Assembly: GCF_030915525.1 (NCBI RefSeq)
Contig: NZ_CP133269.1
Coordinates: 4,668,501-4,732,500 of the forward strand
Origin: Neobacillus sp. PS2-9
Lineage (GTDB): Bacteria > Bacillota > Bacilli > Bacillales > Cytobacillaceae
Direction: 5' to 3'
DNA length: 64,000 bases
How positions within the stretch are numbered: position 1 is the stretch's first letter; each line of letters starts with the position of its first letter. This document shows, one piece after another, positions 17,493 to 27,056 of the stretch. The position numbers and the translations under genes are program-made. The notes below the pieces were generated by a model. It made no database searches. It had not been told where the DNA came from and saw only the letters and a program-made list of their open reading frames with translations.

Positions 17493-17608
17493 AAATAATT
17501 CCTCCTTTTTTATCCATTATAGGAGGAGGAGAATAGAACAGATGAATATCACTAGAACAGATTCAAAAGAAATCGTGATACAATCAAGGAGAGAAAAGGG
17601 GGACCGGC

Positions 17609-19015
17609 ATGGCAAATGGGGAATATCTCTTTAAACAAGTTTATGATTATGTATTAAATAGGATAGAAAGCAATGAGTGGCAGGAAGATGAAAAGCTTCC
17701 CTCAGTAAGAAAATTAGCTGACGAAATGAAGGTTCATCGCTTAACTGTATTAAAAGCCTATCAGTTACTTAAGAAACAAAATAAAGTATATGTCAAAGAT
17801 AAATCGGGTTATTATGTTCAATTAAGTGGCCGAGAAAAACTCGATAACCCAGATTCCCCTCTTTTTTCAGCAAACTTACAAAAAAATCAATTAGCTGAGA
17901 TTCATAAAGTTCCGGTTTCCTATAATTTTTCCCAGGCGTTAATCGACCCCAACCTTTTGCCTAATCTCTTTTTATCCGATTATGTGAAACGGGTGTTTGA
18001 TCTCTACCCCAAAGTGCTAGCAACCTACTCAACCGTTCAAGGAGATCAGGAACTGCGCGAAGCACTCTGCGCCTACTTTATTGAGCAGTATAAAACGTTT
18101 ATTACAGCGGATAACCTGTTAATCACCACAGGGTCTCAACAAGCGATTTATCTCATTGCTCAAGCCTTTGTTAAACCAAGAGATACCATATTAATCGAAA
18201 AGCCGAGCTATAGTGCAGCCATTGATACGTTTAGAGCACGAGGAGCAAATATTGTACCAGTTGACATCCATCCAGATGGGTATGATTTAGAGCAGGTAGA
18301 ATTGTTAATGAAAACATACAAGCCTCGTCTCTTTTATTTGAATCCAACCTTTCATAATCCAACTGGATACACAGTCTCAGCTGCACAAAGGAAGCAATTA
18401 GTTCAATTAGCCGAACAATATCGATGTCTCTTAATCGAAGATAACGCCTATCACGATATTTATTTTGACCAGGAGCCGCCTCCTCCCTTTTACACGTATG
18501 ACACAACTGGAATCGTGATTTATGTTAGGAGTTTTTGCAAATATATTTCACCTGGCCTACGAATTGCAGTGGTCTTTGCACAATCACCGCTTATGAATGT
18601 ACTTGTTGGTGCAAAATCATTAGCGGATAACGGATCGCCACTATTGAATCAAAAGATATTCCTTCATTATTTTTCGTCACCAAGGCTGCAGCAACACGTG
18701 GAAAAACTACGAATTGCTTTACAAATAAGAAAGGAAATCATGGAGGAAGAACTAGCTGGAACGGATTGGCACTGGACCAGCCCTGGTGGGGGCTTGAACC
18801 TATGGGTACGGCTCCCTCATCACTTTTCGACAGATGAACTATTAGTTAAGTGCCTTCAACAATCCATTTCGTTTGTTCCTGGTCGTGTTTGTGATCCATT
18901 AAATCAGCCATCCTCATGGGTGCGCTTAAGCTTTTCTTATGCAAACGAACAACAAATTCGCCATGGTATACGAAAATTTATCGATTTAGCAGATAGCTCT
19001 CAACGACAAGACTAA
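17609..19015 (+). CDS. MocR-type regulator: GntR HTH fused to a PLP aminotransferase fold
   Basis: This 468-residue regulator has an N-terminal GntR winged helix (residues 1-72, including EKLPSVRKLADEMKVHRLTV) and a class I aminotransferase-like domain. That domain holds TTGSQQAIYLIAQ, LNPTFHNPTGYTVS, IEDNAYHDIYF and the PLP-lysine region YVRSFCKYISPGLRIA. MocR proteins bind PLP and a ligand, often a GABA-like or amino compound, and control neighbouring genes. Divergence from the EamA exporter points to that gene as target. The ATG at 17609 follows GGGGGACC at close spacing. Confidence 0.9.
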   Translation: MANGEYLFKQVYDYVLNRIESNEWQEDEKLPSVRKLADEMKVHRLTVLKAYQLLKKQNKVYVKDKSGYYVQLSGREKLDNPDSPLFSANLQKNQLAEIHKVPVSYNFSQALIDPNLLPNLFLSDYVKRVFDLYPKVLATYSTVQGDQELREALCAYFIEQYKTFITADNLLITTGSQQAIYLIAQAFVKPRDTILIEKPSYSAAIDTFRARGANIVPVDIHPDGYDLEQVELLMKTYKPRLFYLNPTFHNPTGYTVSAAQRKQLVQLAEQYRCLLIEDNAYHDIYFDQEPPPPFYTYDTTGIVIYVRSFCKYISPGLRIAVVFAQSPLMNVLVGAKSLADNGSPLLNQKIFLHYFSSPRLQQHVEKLRIALQIRKEIMEEELAGTDWHWTSPGGGLNLWVRLPHHFSTDELLVKCLQQSISFVPGRVCDPLNQPSSWVRLSFSYANEQQIRHGIRKFIDLADSSQRQD

Positions 19016-19050
19016 GGCACCTTCCCTTTTTAGGGTAGGTGCCTTAGTTT
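19012..19050. terminator. Terminator of the MocR gene
   Basis: CTAAGGCACCT pairs with AGGTGCCTTAG (with a TCCC/GGGT inner stem) and is followed by TTTCG. The convergent ger remnant ends just beyond, so it may serve both strands. Confidence 0.85.
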
Positions 19051-19052
19051 CG

Positions 19053-20053
19053 CTATTCTAAAGGCAATTTAATCCCTGAATTGATTTTATTGATGCTTTT
19101 TAATGGTCTTACTTTTACATGGATATTTTCTTTTTTTAGAACAGGAAAATCATCTTTTTTCTTAGTTGTCTTCCAGTCCTCGTACATGAATCGATACATA
19201 AAATCCTCGAATTGATAAATATCTCCACCGATTTGATGACTTTTTAAATAGGCTGCGTACACTTCGTTTCTTATTTTTTTCTTTAATCTTCTTTTAATTC
19301 TCGGAGAGAGAACCACCTTTTGTGAAGATTCTCTGATAATGGCTGATATTTTAATATCTAATCCGATCCTCATTTCATTTTGGTCTTTATCAATAACCCT
19401 TTTTACCCTTGGTTTCAATATTTCTATTTGAACGAGATCCTTTTTCCCATCTTTCTCCTCGCTTACAATAACAGGAGAGCGAACTGCCTTGTTATTCACA
19501 CGAATAAAACCTTCAAGATCGTTTTGCGTTAAGAATCCCTTCATTTTTTCATCCTTCATGATATATGCACCATTAACCATGGTGACAGGCAATTTTTCTA
19601 GATTCTGCTTCACAACTTCATCTTTAATAGATATGCTTGGAAGCAATATTGTTTTTGTTTTTTCATTGAATTGATAAATCAGTTCTTGCAGTGAAATAGC
19701 AGGAACGGTCGAATCTTGCTGTTGCATGTACTCCGGCTGATTTATCCTGGAATTTGAGTAAGCATAATTAAACGGAACCTTCGTGGTGAAAATCTCTTCC
19801 ACCTCTTCCTCCGTACCATAGACCAAACCCGTTTGGCGTATATTAAAATTTGTATCTAACGATTTAAGCGTCTTATCTAATCGATGTTCCAATAAAGACT
19901 TTCCAAAAGAATGACGATTGTTAATAAAATGGTGATCCAAGAGCCTCTTTTTGCTGTGGATAAAAGAAAGGGAATAATTTCAACATGTGCAAAAAGGCCC
20001 ACAGAAAGTAAAATAACGTATACAATGGATATAAATCTTAACTTATTCTGCAT
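19053..20053 (-). pseudogene. Deletion remnant: GerB N-terminus joined out of frame to GerC
   Basis: From an ATG at 20053 (after AAAAGGACACG) the minus strand encodes about 56 residues that look like the start of a GerB subunit: MQNKLRFISIVYVILLSVGL, then HVEIIPFLLSTAKRGSWIT. The latter parallels HVMVIPVLLDKSGRDAWIT of the intact gerB at 13.7 kb. This frame soon stops. A second frame (19053-19940, 295 codons) carries most of a Ger(x)C protein (LEHRLDKTLKSLDTNFNIRQ, FTTKVPFNYAYS, C-terminal FEDFMYRFMYEDWK) but without signal peptide and lipobox. A deletion that removed the 3' of gerB, any gerA, and the 5' of gerC explains it. Confidence 0.75.
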
Positions 20054-20134
20054 TTATTCGTGTCCTTTTTTACCATATTATTCAACCCTTTATCTGACTC
20101 TATTCAGATATATTTGTATTGAGAGGAGCATTCC

Positions 20135-21070
20135 ATGTACGTTCACCGTGATTACCCCGATTTTTCGTGGTCGAATTCAAGGCATAAGACCTTTTTAGAA
20201 TGTGCGCGAAAGTATTATCATCAATACTATGAATCTCATAATGGCTGGCTGTATGAGTCCCCAGAAGAAAACAAGGCAGCGTACCGTTTGAAAAATATTA
20301 AAAATATCCCGATCCTCTTGGGGGATGAAATCCATAAAGTCATAGACAGGCAGCTCAAGAATTTCCTTAATGGTAAAAGTTTATTGAGTGCAAACGAGAT
20401 GATGGGGTTGGTTACGCAGAATCTTAATAAAGCCTATCTTGATTCCACTAAGTTTCGTCAGCATTGGTTTCAAAAGCCAAAGAGGCATCAAATGCTGCAT
20501 GAAATCTATTACGGGGATGGGCTTAGCTCAGAGGAAGTTAGTGCTGCAAAAATCAAGCTAGAGTTGTGCTTGGAAAATTTTTTCACAAGTAAAACCTATC
20601 AGGATATCCTGACAAAGGTAGAAATGCACGTATTACATTCCGAGGATTTTCAAACGTTTGAAGTTAATGGTGTGGATGTATTCGTGGTGTTGGACTTTGT
20701 GTACAAAGATGTGAGTCAGGAGAAATGGATTGTGGTCGATTGGAAAACCGGGAAAGAGTCAGAAGATGACCGGAAACAGCTTGCGTTTTATGCACTCTTT
20801 CTTTCTAGGGAACACAACATACCAATCGAAGATATTGTATTGCGTAATGAATATTTGTTATCGGGTAAGAGCCAGGAGTATCAACTGACTCCGTTCGAAA
20901 TCGACTCGGAGCAACAACTGATGAATGATAGCATCTATCATATGTTGAACTACTTAGAGGATCCTGTGAAGAATAAACCGCTTGATATAGAGCAGTTTGA
21001 GATGCACCAAACAAAAAGATGTTATAGCTGTAATTTTAGAGAGAAATGTGAAAAAGTCCACCTAAAATAA
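20135..21070 (+). CDS. PD-(D/E)XK nuclease with Cas4/AddB-type four-cysteine cluster
   Basis: This 311-residue protein has the RecB-family nuclease core. His67 is in GDEIHKVID, Asp187 in VVLDFVYKD, Asp202-x-Lys204 in VVDWKTGK, and the Gln215 motif in KQLAFYALFL. Cys23 near the N-terminus combines with C296-x2-C299-x5-C305 at the C-terminus. This matches the pattern that holds a 4Fe-4S cluster in Cas4, AddB and related exonucleases. No cas genes, helicase or repeats typical of CRISPR are nearby, so it is an orphan, likely in DNA repair or processing. The ATG follows GAGAGGAG. It has a strong terminator. Confidence 0.85.
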   Translation: MYVHRDYPDFSWSNSRHKTFLECARKYYHQYYESHNGWLYESPEENKAAYRLKNIKNIPILLGDEIHKVIDRQLKNFLNGKSLLSANEMMGLVTQNLNKAYLDSTKFRQHWFQKPKRHQMLHEIYYGDGLSSEEVSAAKIKLELCLENFFTSKTYQDILTKVEMHVLHSEDFQTFEVNGVDVFVVLDFVYKDVSQEKWIVVDWKTGKESEDDRKQLAFYALFLSREHNIPIEDIVLRNEYLLSGKSQEYQLTPFEIDSEQQLMNDSIYHMLNYLEDPVKNKPLDIEQFEMHQTKRCYSCNFREKCEKVHLK

Positions 21071-21090
21071 CCTTTTGGTGGACTTTTAAC
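21053..21090. terminator. Bidirectional terminator
   Basis: AAAGTCCACC pairs with GGTGGACTTT around TAAAATAACCTTTT. It ends the nuclease gene and faces the convergent alpha-glucosidase. Confidence 0.85.
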
Positions 21091-21157
21091 TTATACGAAC
21101 TAACACTGCTCAAGAATCCCAGTCTCAAGTTATCTTGTACACGGTAAATTGACTCAA

Positions 21158-22774
21158 TTATAAAATTTTATATACTATTGCCTGATATGGTCTCATAATC
21201 AGTTCTTCAGAAGAATCTGATTGATCCTTATAATTGGTGATAATAATTTTCTTTTCTAAGACAGAAACGAATTCCGGCAGTTTCACTTCTACTTGCTGTT
21301 CCGAGATATTTAATACTACCAGCCATCTCTCATTATCCCATTCACGAATGAAAGAATAGATTTGCTCGTGGTCCTCTACGATTTCTTGAAAATTACCATA
21401 TACTATTACTTCATTTTCTTTTCTAAGCTGGATCAGCTTTTTGTAAAAATAAAAAACAGAATCAGGGTCAGCAAGTGCTTGAGCTACGTTTATTTCCTTA
21501 TAATTCGGATTTACTTTTATCCATGGTGTACCTTCAGTAAAACCGCCATTTACTGAATCATCCCATTGGACAGGTGTACGCGAATTATCACGTGAGAGAT
21601 GAAGCAAACTCTCAAACACTTCCTCCGGGTCCCGCCCTTTCCCCACTTCTTCTTTATATTTATTCTTCATGGCAATGTCATGATAATCTTCTATGGAGTT
21701 AAATCGGACCCCAGTCATACCAATTTCTTCTCCCTGGTAAATGTAGGGCATTCCCGGCAGCATGTGTAACAGGACAGCAAAACACTTAGCTGACTCTACT
21801 CTATAGATATTGTCATTACCAAACCGTGTTACTAAGCGTGTGTGGTCATGATTATTTAAAAATTGTGAGTTCCATCCTTTGCCCCACATTCCCATATACC
21901 AACGTCTTTGGATTTCTTTAAACCGCTGCATATCCCAATGAGACATATAATCGCAGACTTCAAAATGGAATAAGGTGTGAAGTTCCCGTCGATCTTCGCC
22001 TACATACAAAAGACCATCCTCAGGTGTAACAAAAGGGATTTCACCAACCGTAAAAATATCATAATGTTGCAATAACACCTCATGCATTTCCTTAAGATAT
22101 TCATGAATGCCAGGGTTATTGCCTAAGTAAGAAATATCCTCCGGGTTTTCCGCATTAGGGAATCCTGTTTGTTTGGCAAGAAGGTTAATAACATCCATTC
22201 GGAATCCATCAATACCTTTATCCAGCCAAAACTTCATGAATGAATACACTTCTTTACGAACCATTGGGTTCTCCCAATTCAAATCTGGCTGCTGAACAGC
22301 AAAAGAGTGAAAATAATACTCTCCCGTCTTTTCGTCTAATTCCCATGTTGACGGGGTAAAGTAAGAACGCCAATTATTTGGTTCCTTTCGCCAAATATAG
22401 TAATCTCTTTTTGGATTATCTATGGACGACCGTGATTCTTTAAACCATGGATGTTGATCTGAAGTATGATTCACGACTAGATCCATGATTAGTTTCATCC
22501 CTCTGTTATGCACTTCCTGAAGAAGTCGATCAAAGGTATCCATCGATCCAGCTTTCGGCATGACAGACTGATAATCAGATATATCATACCCGTTATCAAC
22601 ATCCGGGGAATCATAACAAGGATTTAGCCAAATCACGTCTACACCCAAATGTTGAATATAATCTAGCTTCTGGATCACACCTTCTAAGTCCCCATAACCG
22701 TCCCCATCCGTATCGTAAAAACTTCTCCAATATACCTGATAAACCACCGATTCTTTCCACCAGGTTTTTTTCAT
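21158..22774 (-). CDS. GH13 alpha-glucosidase (oligo-1,6-glucosidase type)
   Basis: This 538-residue cytoplasmic glycosidase hydrolyses terminal alpha-glucosidic bonds of small sugars. All GH13 signatures are present: DLVVNHTS (98-105), GFRMDV with nucleophile Asp194, GEIPFV with acid/base Glu245, and NNHD with Asp310. The residue after the nucleophile is Val195, which in this subfamily goes with alpha-1,6 rather than alpha-1,4 preference. The calcium-site-like DTDGDGYGDL at 21-30 is intact. It follows the debranching-type glycosidase and ABC importer on the same strand, 240 bases away across a GC-rich repeat. It probably cleaves the imported isomalto-type sugar. Confidence 0.92.
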   Translation of the reverse strand: MKKTWWKESVVYQVYWRSFYDTDGDGYGDLEGVIQKLDYIQHLGVDVIWLNPCYDSPDVDNGYDISDYQSVMPKAGSMDTFDRLLQEVHNRGMKLIMDLVVNHTSDQHPWFKESRSSIDNPKRDYYIWRKEPNNWRSYFTPSTWELDEKTGEYYFHSFAVQQPDLNWENPMVRKEVYSFMKFWLDKGIDGFRMDVINLLAKQTGFPNAENPEDISYLGNNPGIHEYLKEMHEVLLQHYDIFTVGEIPFVTPEDGLLYVGEDRRELHTLFHFEVCDYMSHWDMQRFKEIQRRWYMGMWGKGWNSQFLNNHDHTRLVTRFGNDNIYRVESAKCFAVLLHMLPGMPYIYQGEEIGMTGVRFNSIEDYHDIAMKNKYKEEVGKGRDPEEVFESLLHLSRDNSRTPVQWDDSVNGGFTEGTPWIKVNPNYKEINVAQALADPDSVFYFYKKLIQLRKENEVIVYGNFQEIVEDHEQIYSFIREWDNERWLVVLNISEQQVEVKLPEFVSVLEKKIIITNYKDQSDSSEELIMRPYQAIVYKIL

Positions 22775-22831
22775 TTCTTTTCATTCCTTTTCATTTTTAT
22801 TAGCTCTGTTAAATTTGCCTGTTTATTTTCT

Positions 22832-22950
22832 CTCCAGGCGCTTCGCTTTCCGCGGTCGGCCCGGGAGAGCCTCCTCGTCGCTACGCTCCTGCGGGGTCTC
22901 CCGTGACACGCTTCTCCTGCAGGAGTCTCGCGCCTTCCGCTCCAATCAAC
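22832..22950. repeat. GC-rich dispersed element of about 120 bp
   Basis: This GC-rich island in an AT-rich gap includes GCGCTTCGCTTTCCGCGGTC, CTCCTCGTCGCTACGCTCCT, GCGGGGTCTCCC, TCCTGCAGGAGTCTCGCGCC and TTCCGCTCCAATCAAC. It lies between the two glycosidase genes. Its style matches an element recalled as common in Bacillaceae genomes. An 11-base direct repeat GCCTGTTTATT flanks the region (22817-22827 and 22984-22994), as a target duplication would. Confidence 0.7.
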
Positions 22951-23012
22951 ATAGTTTCAAAATCAACAATTATCTTTAACATAGCCTGTTTATTAATTTT
23001 TGCTAGTTCTTC

Positions 23013-25109
23013 TTAAACCTGGGCGAGGTGTTGGTTAGCAGAGTAATTGACAGCAAAACCGGTAGTATTTTGAAGAATGTCTACGGTAAACAGATTCTGT
23101 TCCTCTTTATTGCGGAATACTTTTAATGAGAGAAAGCCGGCTCCAATATGTATATTTTCAACCAATAGTTCATCTATAAGATCCGGTAACACTGGAGCTA
23201 AGGTAATTTCCTTTTCTAATGCATTTGGGGTAATCCCAAGCATTGCTTGTAATAATACAATGGAGGTTCCTGCTGACCACGCTTGCGGTGAACAAGTTGA
23301 AGGATATGGAACAGGGTATCCCAGCTCTGATTCATTCCCGCAAAAAAGTTCAGGTAACCGCTGATATTCAAATGACTTAGAAGCCTCTAATAAGCCGGTA
23401 ATCACCATGCTGGATTCAGCCTGATAGCCTAAGCGGCTTAATCCAAGCAGAATCATCGCATTATCATGCGGCCAAATGCTTCCATTATGATAGCTCATTG
23501 GATAATAACCAGTTGCTTCCGTACTCATTGTCCGGATACCGTATCCGCTAAACATATCGCTGGAAAGTAATCTCCCCGTAATTTTATCTGTTCGAACAGA
23601 ACTTGGAAGACCAGAAAACAAAAGATGACCCGGATTAGATGTTACGGATTTTACCTGCTGTTGAGCTCTGTCTAAGGCAATGGCGTAATATTGCTCTTCT
23701 TCCATCCAGAAGGCATTCTCAAATGCACTTTTTAATTCCTCTGCTTCTCGTGCTAATTTTTCCGCTAGGTTTTCTTCACCCAATAAACTAAAAATAGGTG
23801 AAAGACCATTTTTGGCTTGATATACATACCCTTGAACCTCTGCTAAGGCAATCGGTGACTTCGCATATTCACCTGTTTGATGAACAACAGAATTGCTTGA
23901 ATCCTTCCAACCCTGATTAGGGAAGCCCTTCTCCGCCTCTTGATGGTACGTTAAGAAGCCAGACTCTTTCATCACATCATCCATACATTCCAAGGCAAGT
24001 AAAATGTTTGGCATTAATTCCTTAATAAGTGACAAGTCACCTGTCCAGCGGTAATATTCTCCCGCCAATACAAGGAATAATGGGGTAGCATCGACAGATC
24101 CATAATAAGGAGCAAAGGGTGACTGATTAGTATTCACGAGCTCCCCAAATCTTATTTCATGCATGATTTTACCAGGCTGCTCATCCCTCCAAAGGTCTGT
24201 ACTAGATCCTTGATAGGCTGCTAATGTTCTCAAGGTACCTTTTACTTTTTCCGGATTTAGTGGAAGCATAAATAAAGATGTAATGAGACTGTCCCGGCCA
24301 AATGGGACCGCAAACCACGGTAGTCCTGCTACAGGTGTTTCACCGTAACCAACATCCGTCATTAACATCCGTAAATCCTGGCTTCCGCGCTTGTACAATT
24401 CGTTGAAAACTGGGGAATTCGTCGTTACCGATGTAGTTTCCTCGTACCATTTTTGATATGAATTTTCCAGCTGTCGATAGGCTTCCTCAAAGGACAGGAC
24501 ACTGCCAGATGTTCCGTTGATAATCGGGACAATGAAAAAGCAGATACTTTCCTCTTCCTTTGGCTCCAGGGTAAGCGAAAAATGAATATTTCCATCACGA
24601 TCAATCTGTGCATCTTTTTTATTCCAATGAATTTTCGTCTCTCTTAGTACCTCGTCAGCCCCCTGATATCGGATAGACCAAGCCTGCGCATCCACTTCTT
24701 TACTGATAATTTCGCCTACATTACCCGTACGGTATTTTCGAACGATAAACATATCCTGGAAGTCAGCATCAAAAGCTATTGAGAAATCAAAGGTTGTTGT
24801 ACGTGGGAAGAAATTAGTAAAGGAAAGCTTCTCATACAGCACACCATCATAAATCAAACGGTCTCTTATAATCTCAATCGCACCGTCATCCTTTTTGTCC
24901 TTAATTAATCTGAAGGTGGCTACATAGCTTTTATCTGCTGTTGACGAAAGCAGTGAAGGCTTTTCTCCATCAATAGTAATTTCCATGCGGCTTAAAAAGC
25001 GGGTATCCTTAGTATATAAACCGTTGCCTTTGTCATCATAGCCTGTAATATCGCCGTTTTTATCAGTAAGGACAAAAAAATCGCCTTCTTTAATCACTTG
25101 ATAATCCAT
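23013..25109 (-). CDS. Glycogen-debranching-type glycosidase (amylo-alpha-1,6-glucosidase family)
   Basis: This 698-residue cytoplasmic enzyme has two parts. The N-terminal beta domain (about 1-230) starts FVLTDKNGDITGYDDKGNGL and YTKDTRFLSRMEI, as in GDE_N_bis proteins. The (alpha/alpha)6 catalytic barrel holds GLPWFAVPFGRDSLITSLFM, YYGSVDATPLFLVLAGEYYRW, GWKDSSNSVVH and SYHNGSIWPHDNAMILLGLS. The acidic residues in GRD and WKDS are likely catalytic. It is in the ABC operon between the permeases and the GH13 enzyme, so it probably attacks the imported oligosaccharide, not glycogen. Exact bond specificity is unknown. Confidence 0.85.
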   Translation of the reverse strand: MDYQVIKEGDFFVLTDKNGDITGYDDKGNGLYTKDTRFLSRMEITIDGEKPSLLSSTADKSYVATFRLIKDKKDDGAIEIIRDRLIYDGVLYEKLSFTNFFPRTTTFDFSIAFDADFQDMFIVRKYRTGNVGEIISKEVDAQAWSIRYQGADEVLRETKIHWNKKDAQIDRDGNIHFSLTLEPKEEESICFFIVPIINGTSGSVLSFEEAYRQLENSYQKWYEETTSVTTNSPVFNELYKRGSQDLRMLMTDVGYGETPVAGLPWFAVPFGRDSLITSLFMLPLNPEKVKGTLRTLAAYQGSSTDLWRDEQPGKIMHEIRFGELVNTNQSPFAPYYGSVDATPLFLVLAGEYYRWTGDLSLIKELMPNILLALECMDDVMKESGFLTYHQEAEKGFPNQGWKDSSNSVVHQTGEYAKSPIALAEVQGYVYQAKNGLSPIFSLLGEENLAEKLAREAEELKSAFENAFWMEEEQYYAIALDRAQQQVKSVTSNPGHLLFSGLPSSVRTDKITGRLLSSDMFSGYGIRTMSTEATGYYPMSYHNGSIWPHDNAMILLGLSRLGYQAESSMVITGLLEASKSFEYQRLPELFCGNESELGYPVPYPSTCSPQAWSAGTSIVLLQAMLGITPNALEKEITLAPVLPDLIDELLVENIHIGAGFLSLKVFRNKEEQNLFTVDILQNTTGFAVNYSANQHLAQV

Positions 25110-25170
25110 ATTTTCTATACCTCTTTATTAAAAAATTTTTTCGAAAAGGGGAAAATTCAATTCATCGAAA

Positions 25171-26004
25171 TTAACCTTTAATCCCAGAGTTTGATATACC
25201 TTCGATATATTGTCTTTGGAAGATAAAGAAAAAGATTAAAATCGGTAACGTGGATAGAACAACTCCAGCCATTATTAATGGTGTATTTTCAAAAGCCATA
25301 TCTTTCACACTATTTAATCCAACCACTAATACATATTTTTCAGGGACATTCGCTAAGGTACTTGGAATAAGATAACTGTTCCATGTGCCCGCAAACGCAA
25401 GAATGGACATGGTAATCAGAGATGGCTTGGCTAATGGATAGACAATTTTCCAAAAAGCCCCCATTTTCGTTAAACCATCAATTCTAGCTGCCTCAATTAA
25501 CTCGTTCGGCACACTTCTAAAAAACTGTCTAAGCATAAAGATATAGAGGCTTTGGTATAAAAATGGCACCGTCAACGCTAAAAAGGTGTTTAACCAGCCG
25601 ATTTTCGCCATATTTACATATACAGGGATTAAAATCATATGATACGGAATCATCATCGTAGCAACGACAATCCATTCGATTACCTTTTTTCCTTTGAAAT
25701 TTAACTTTGCTAGTGCAAAGGCCGCCATTGGATTAATAATCAGGTTACCGATGATAACCACACCCGTCATGATGACCGTATTAAGCAGCCACTTGGGCAC
25801 ATTATAAGCATCGTTTGTAAAGAAGGTTTTGTAATTATCTATAGTCCAGCGTCCGACTCCGACCACTTTATTAACGTCTTCCATCTTCAAGAACGAAGTG
25901 TAGATAGTATATAAGAATGGCAAGATAAAAAAGAGTCCTAATATGATAATGATCGTGTAATTACTCAGTTTAAAGAATCTAGCTCTTGTCTCCAATGATG
26001 TCAC
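25171..26004 (-). CDS. Sugar ABC transporter permease, MalG type
   Basis: This 277-residue inner-membrane permease has six helices. The conserved EAA loop reads EAARIDGLTKMGAFWKIVYP before LAKPSL and contacts the ATPase. Homologues form the importer pore with a MalF-type partner. Its ATG overlaps the MalF-type stop by 4 bases, so the two are coupled. No ATPase gene is in the cluster, as in many Bacillus sugar importers served by the shared MsmX ATPase. Confidence 0.93.
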   Translation of the reverse strand: MTSLETRARFFKLSNYTIIIILGLFFILPFLYTIYTSFLKMEDVNKVVGVGRWTIDNYKTFFTNDAYNVPKWLLNTVIMTGVVIIGNLIINPMAAFALAKLNFKGKKVIEWIVVATMMIPYHMILIPVYVNMAKIGWLNTFLALTVPFLYQSLYIFMLRQFFRSVPNELIEAARIDGLTKMGAFWKIVYPLAKPSLITMSILAFAGTWNSYLIPSTLANVPEKYVLVVGLNSVKDMAFENTPLIMAGVVLSTLPILIFFFIFQRQYIEGISNSGIKG

Positions 26005-26966
26005 TCCTTTTCATCCAGGAATTTTTTTTGCAGGAACGTAACAAACATAATAATGAAGAAGAATAAGATAACAGCCGCGGAGCCGTATCCAATATTCATA
26101 TAGCGAATACCATGCTGATAAAAGTAAGTAACAACCGTACTAGTTGCTCCTGCTGGCGATCCTAATGCACCATACCTCGAAATCGCTGCGATTTGGTCGT
26201 ATATCTGGAATCCTAGAATAGTAGAAACGGAGACAACAAAAAAGGTGATAGGTTTTAATGATGGTACGGTGATGTACCGGAATTGATTCCATTTAGAAGC
26301 TCCGTCCATTTCACTTGCTTCATATAATTCTTTCGAAACCTCCTGAAGTGCAGACAAATACACAATCATACTAAATCCAGCCTGTTGGAAAATAAATAAT
26401 ATACAGACAAATAACAATGCATAATGTGTATCTGCGAACCAGGTGGTATTACCAAATCCAAAGATAGAGAAAAACTTTGTTACAAATGTTCCTTCTTTAA
26501 AAAGCATCATAAACACTGTTGTAATTGCGATTTGAGAAGTAATATACGGGATAAAGAAAACAGTCCTGAAAAGACCCTTTCCTTTAATTTTCTGATTCAC
26601 AAGTAAAGCCATTAATAGTCCAAGAATCGTTTGTACTGGAACAGCTACAACAACAATCTTCAAAGAGTTTAAAACGGCTCGATAAAATTCAGGATCGTTC
26701 AAAATCTTAATATAATTTCCAAAGCCGATAAATTTCGCCTCATTAAGAGCTGCAAAATTCACATCCTGAAAACTTCTGATAAAAGACTCAATAAACGGAT
26801 AGAAAAACCACCATCCCCATAGCACTAAAAACGGCAGTGTGAACACCCATCCAACAAATTGATCTGAATCAGCTGCAGTGCGGAACCATGACTTTTTTAT
26901 CTTTTCTTTGCTGTTTATATGTCCACTGATGTTTACTCCTACACTACTACTTGTATTGTTAGCCAT
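26001..26966 (-). CDS. Sugar ABC transporter permease, MalF type
   Basis: This 321-residue permease has a cytoplasmic N-terminal stretch of about 40 residues and six helices. The EAA loop reads EASEMDGASKWNQFRYITVP followed by SLKP. It pairs with the MalG-type protein encoded directly downstream and with the lipoprotein encoded 90 bases upstream. The C-terminal ILFFFIIMFVTFLQKKFLDE is typical. The ATG follows AGGAGGATTAAG. Confidence 0.93.
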   Translation of the reverse strand: MANNTSSSVGVNISGHINSKEKIKKSWFRTAADSDQFVGWVFTLPFLVLWGWWFFYPFIESFIRSFQDVNFAALNEAKFIGFGNYIKILNDPEFYRAVLNSLKIVVVAVPVQTILGLLMALLVNQKIKGKGLFRTVFFIPYITSQIAITTVFMMLFKEGTFVTKFFSIFGFGNTTWFADTHYALLFVCILFIFQQAGFSMIVYLSALQEVSKELYEASEMDGASKWNQFRYITVPSLKPITFFVVSVSTILGFQIYDQIAAISRYGALGSPAGATSTVVTYFYQHGIRYMNIGYGSAAVILFFFIIMFVTFLQKKFLDEKE

Positions 26967-27056
26967 CTTAATCCTCCTATAGCTTTCAGTAACATCCTCT
27001 TGTATAGATGATAAAAGTATTCCCGATGCCAGTGTGGAATCGGGAACTCAATATGA

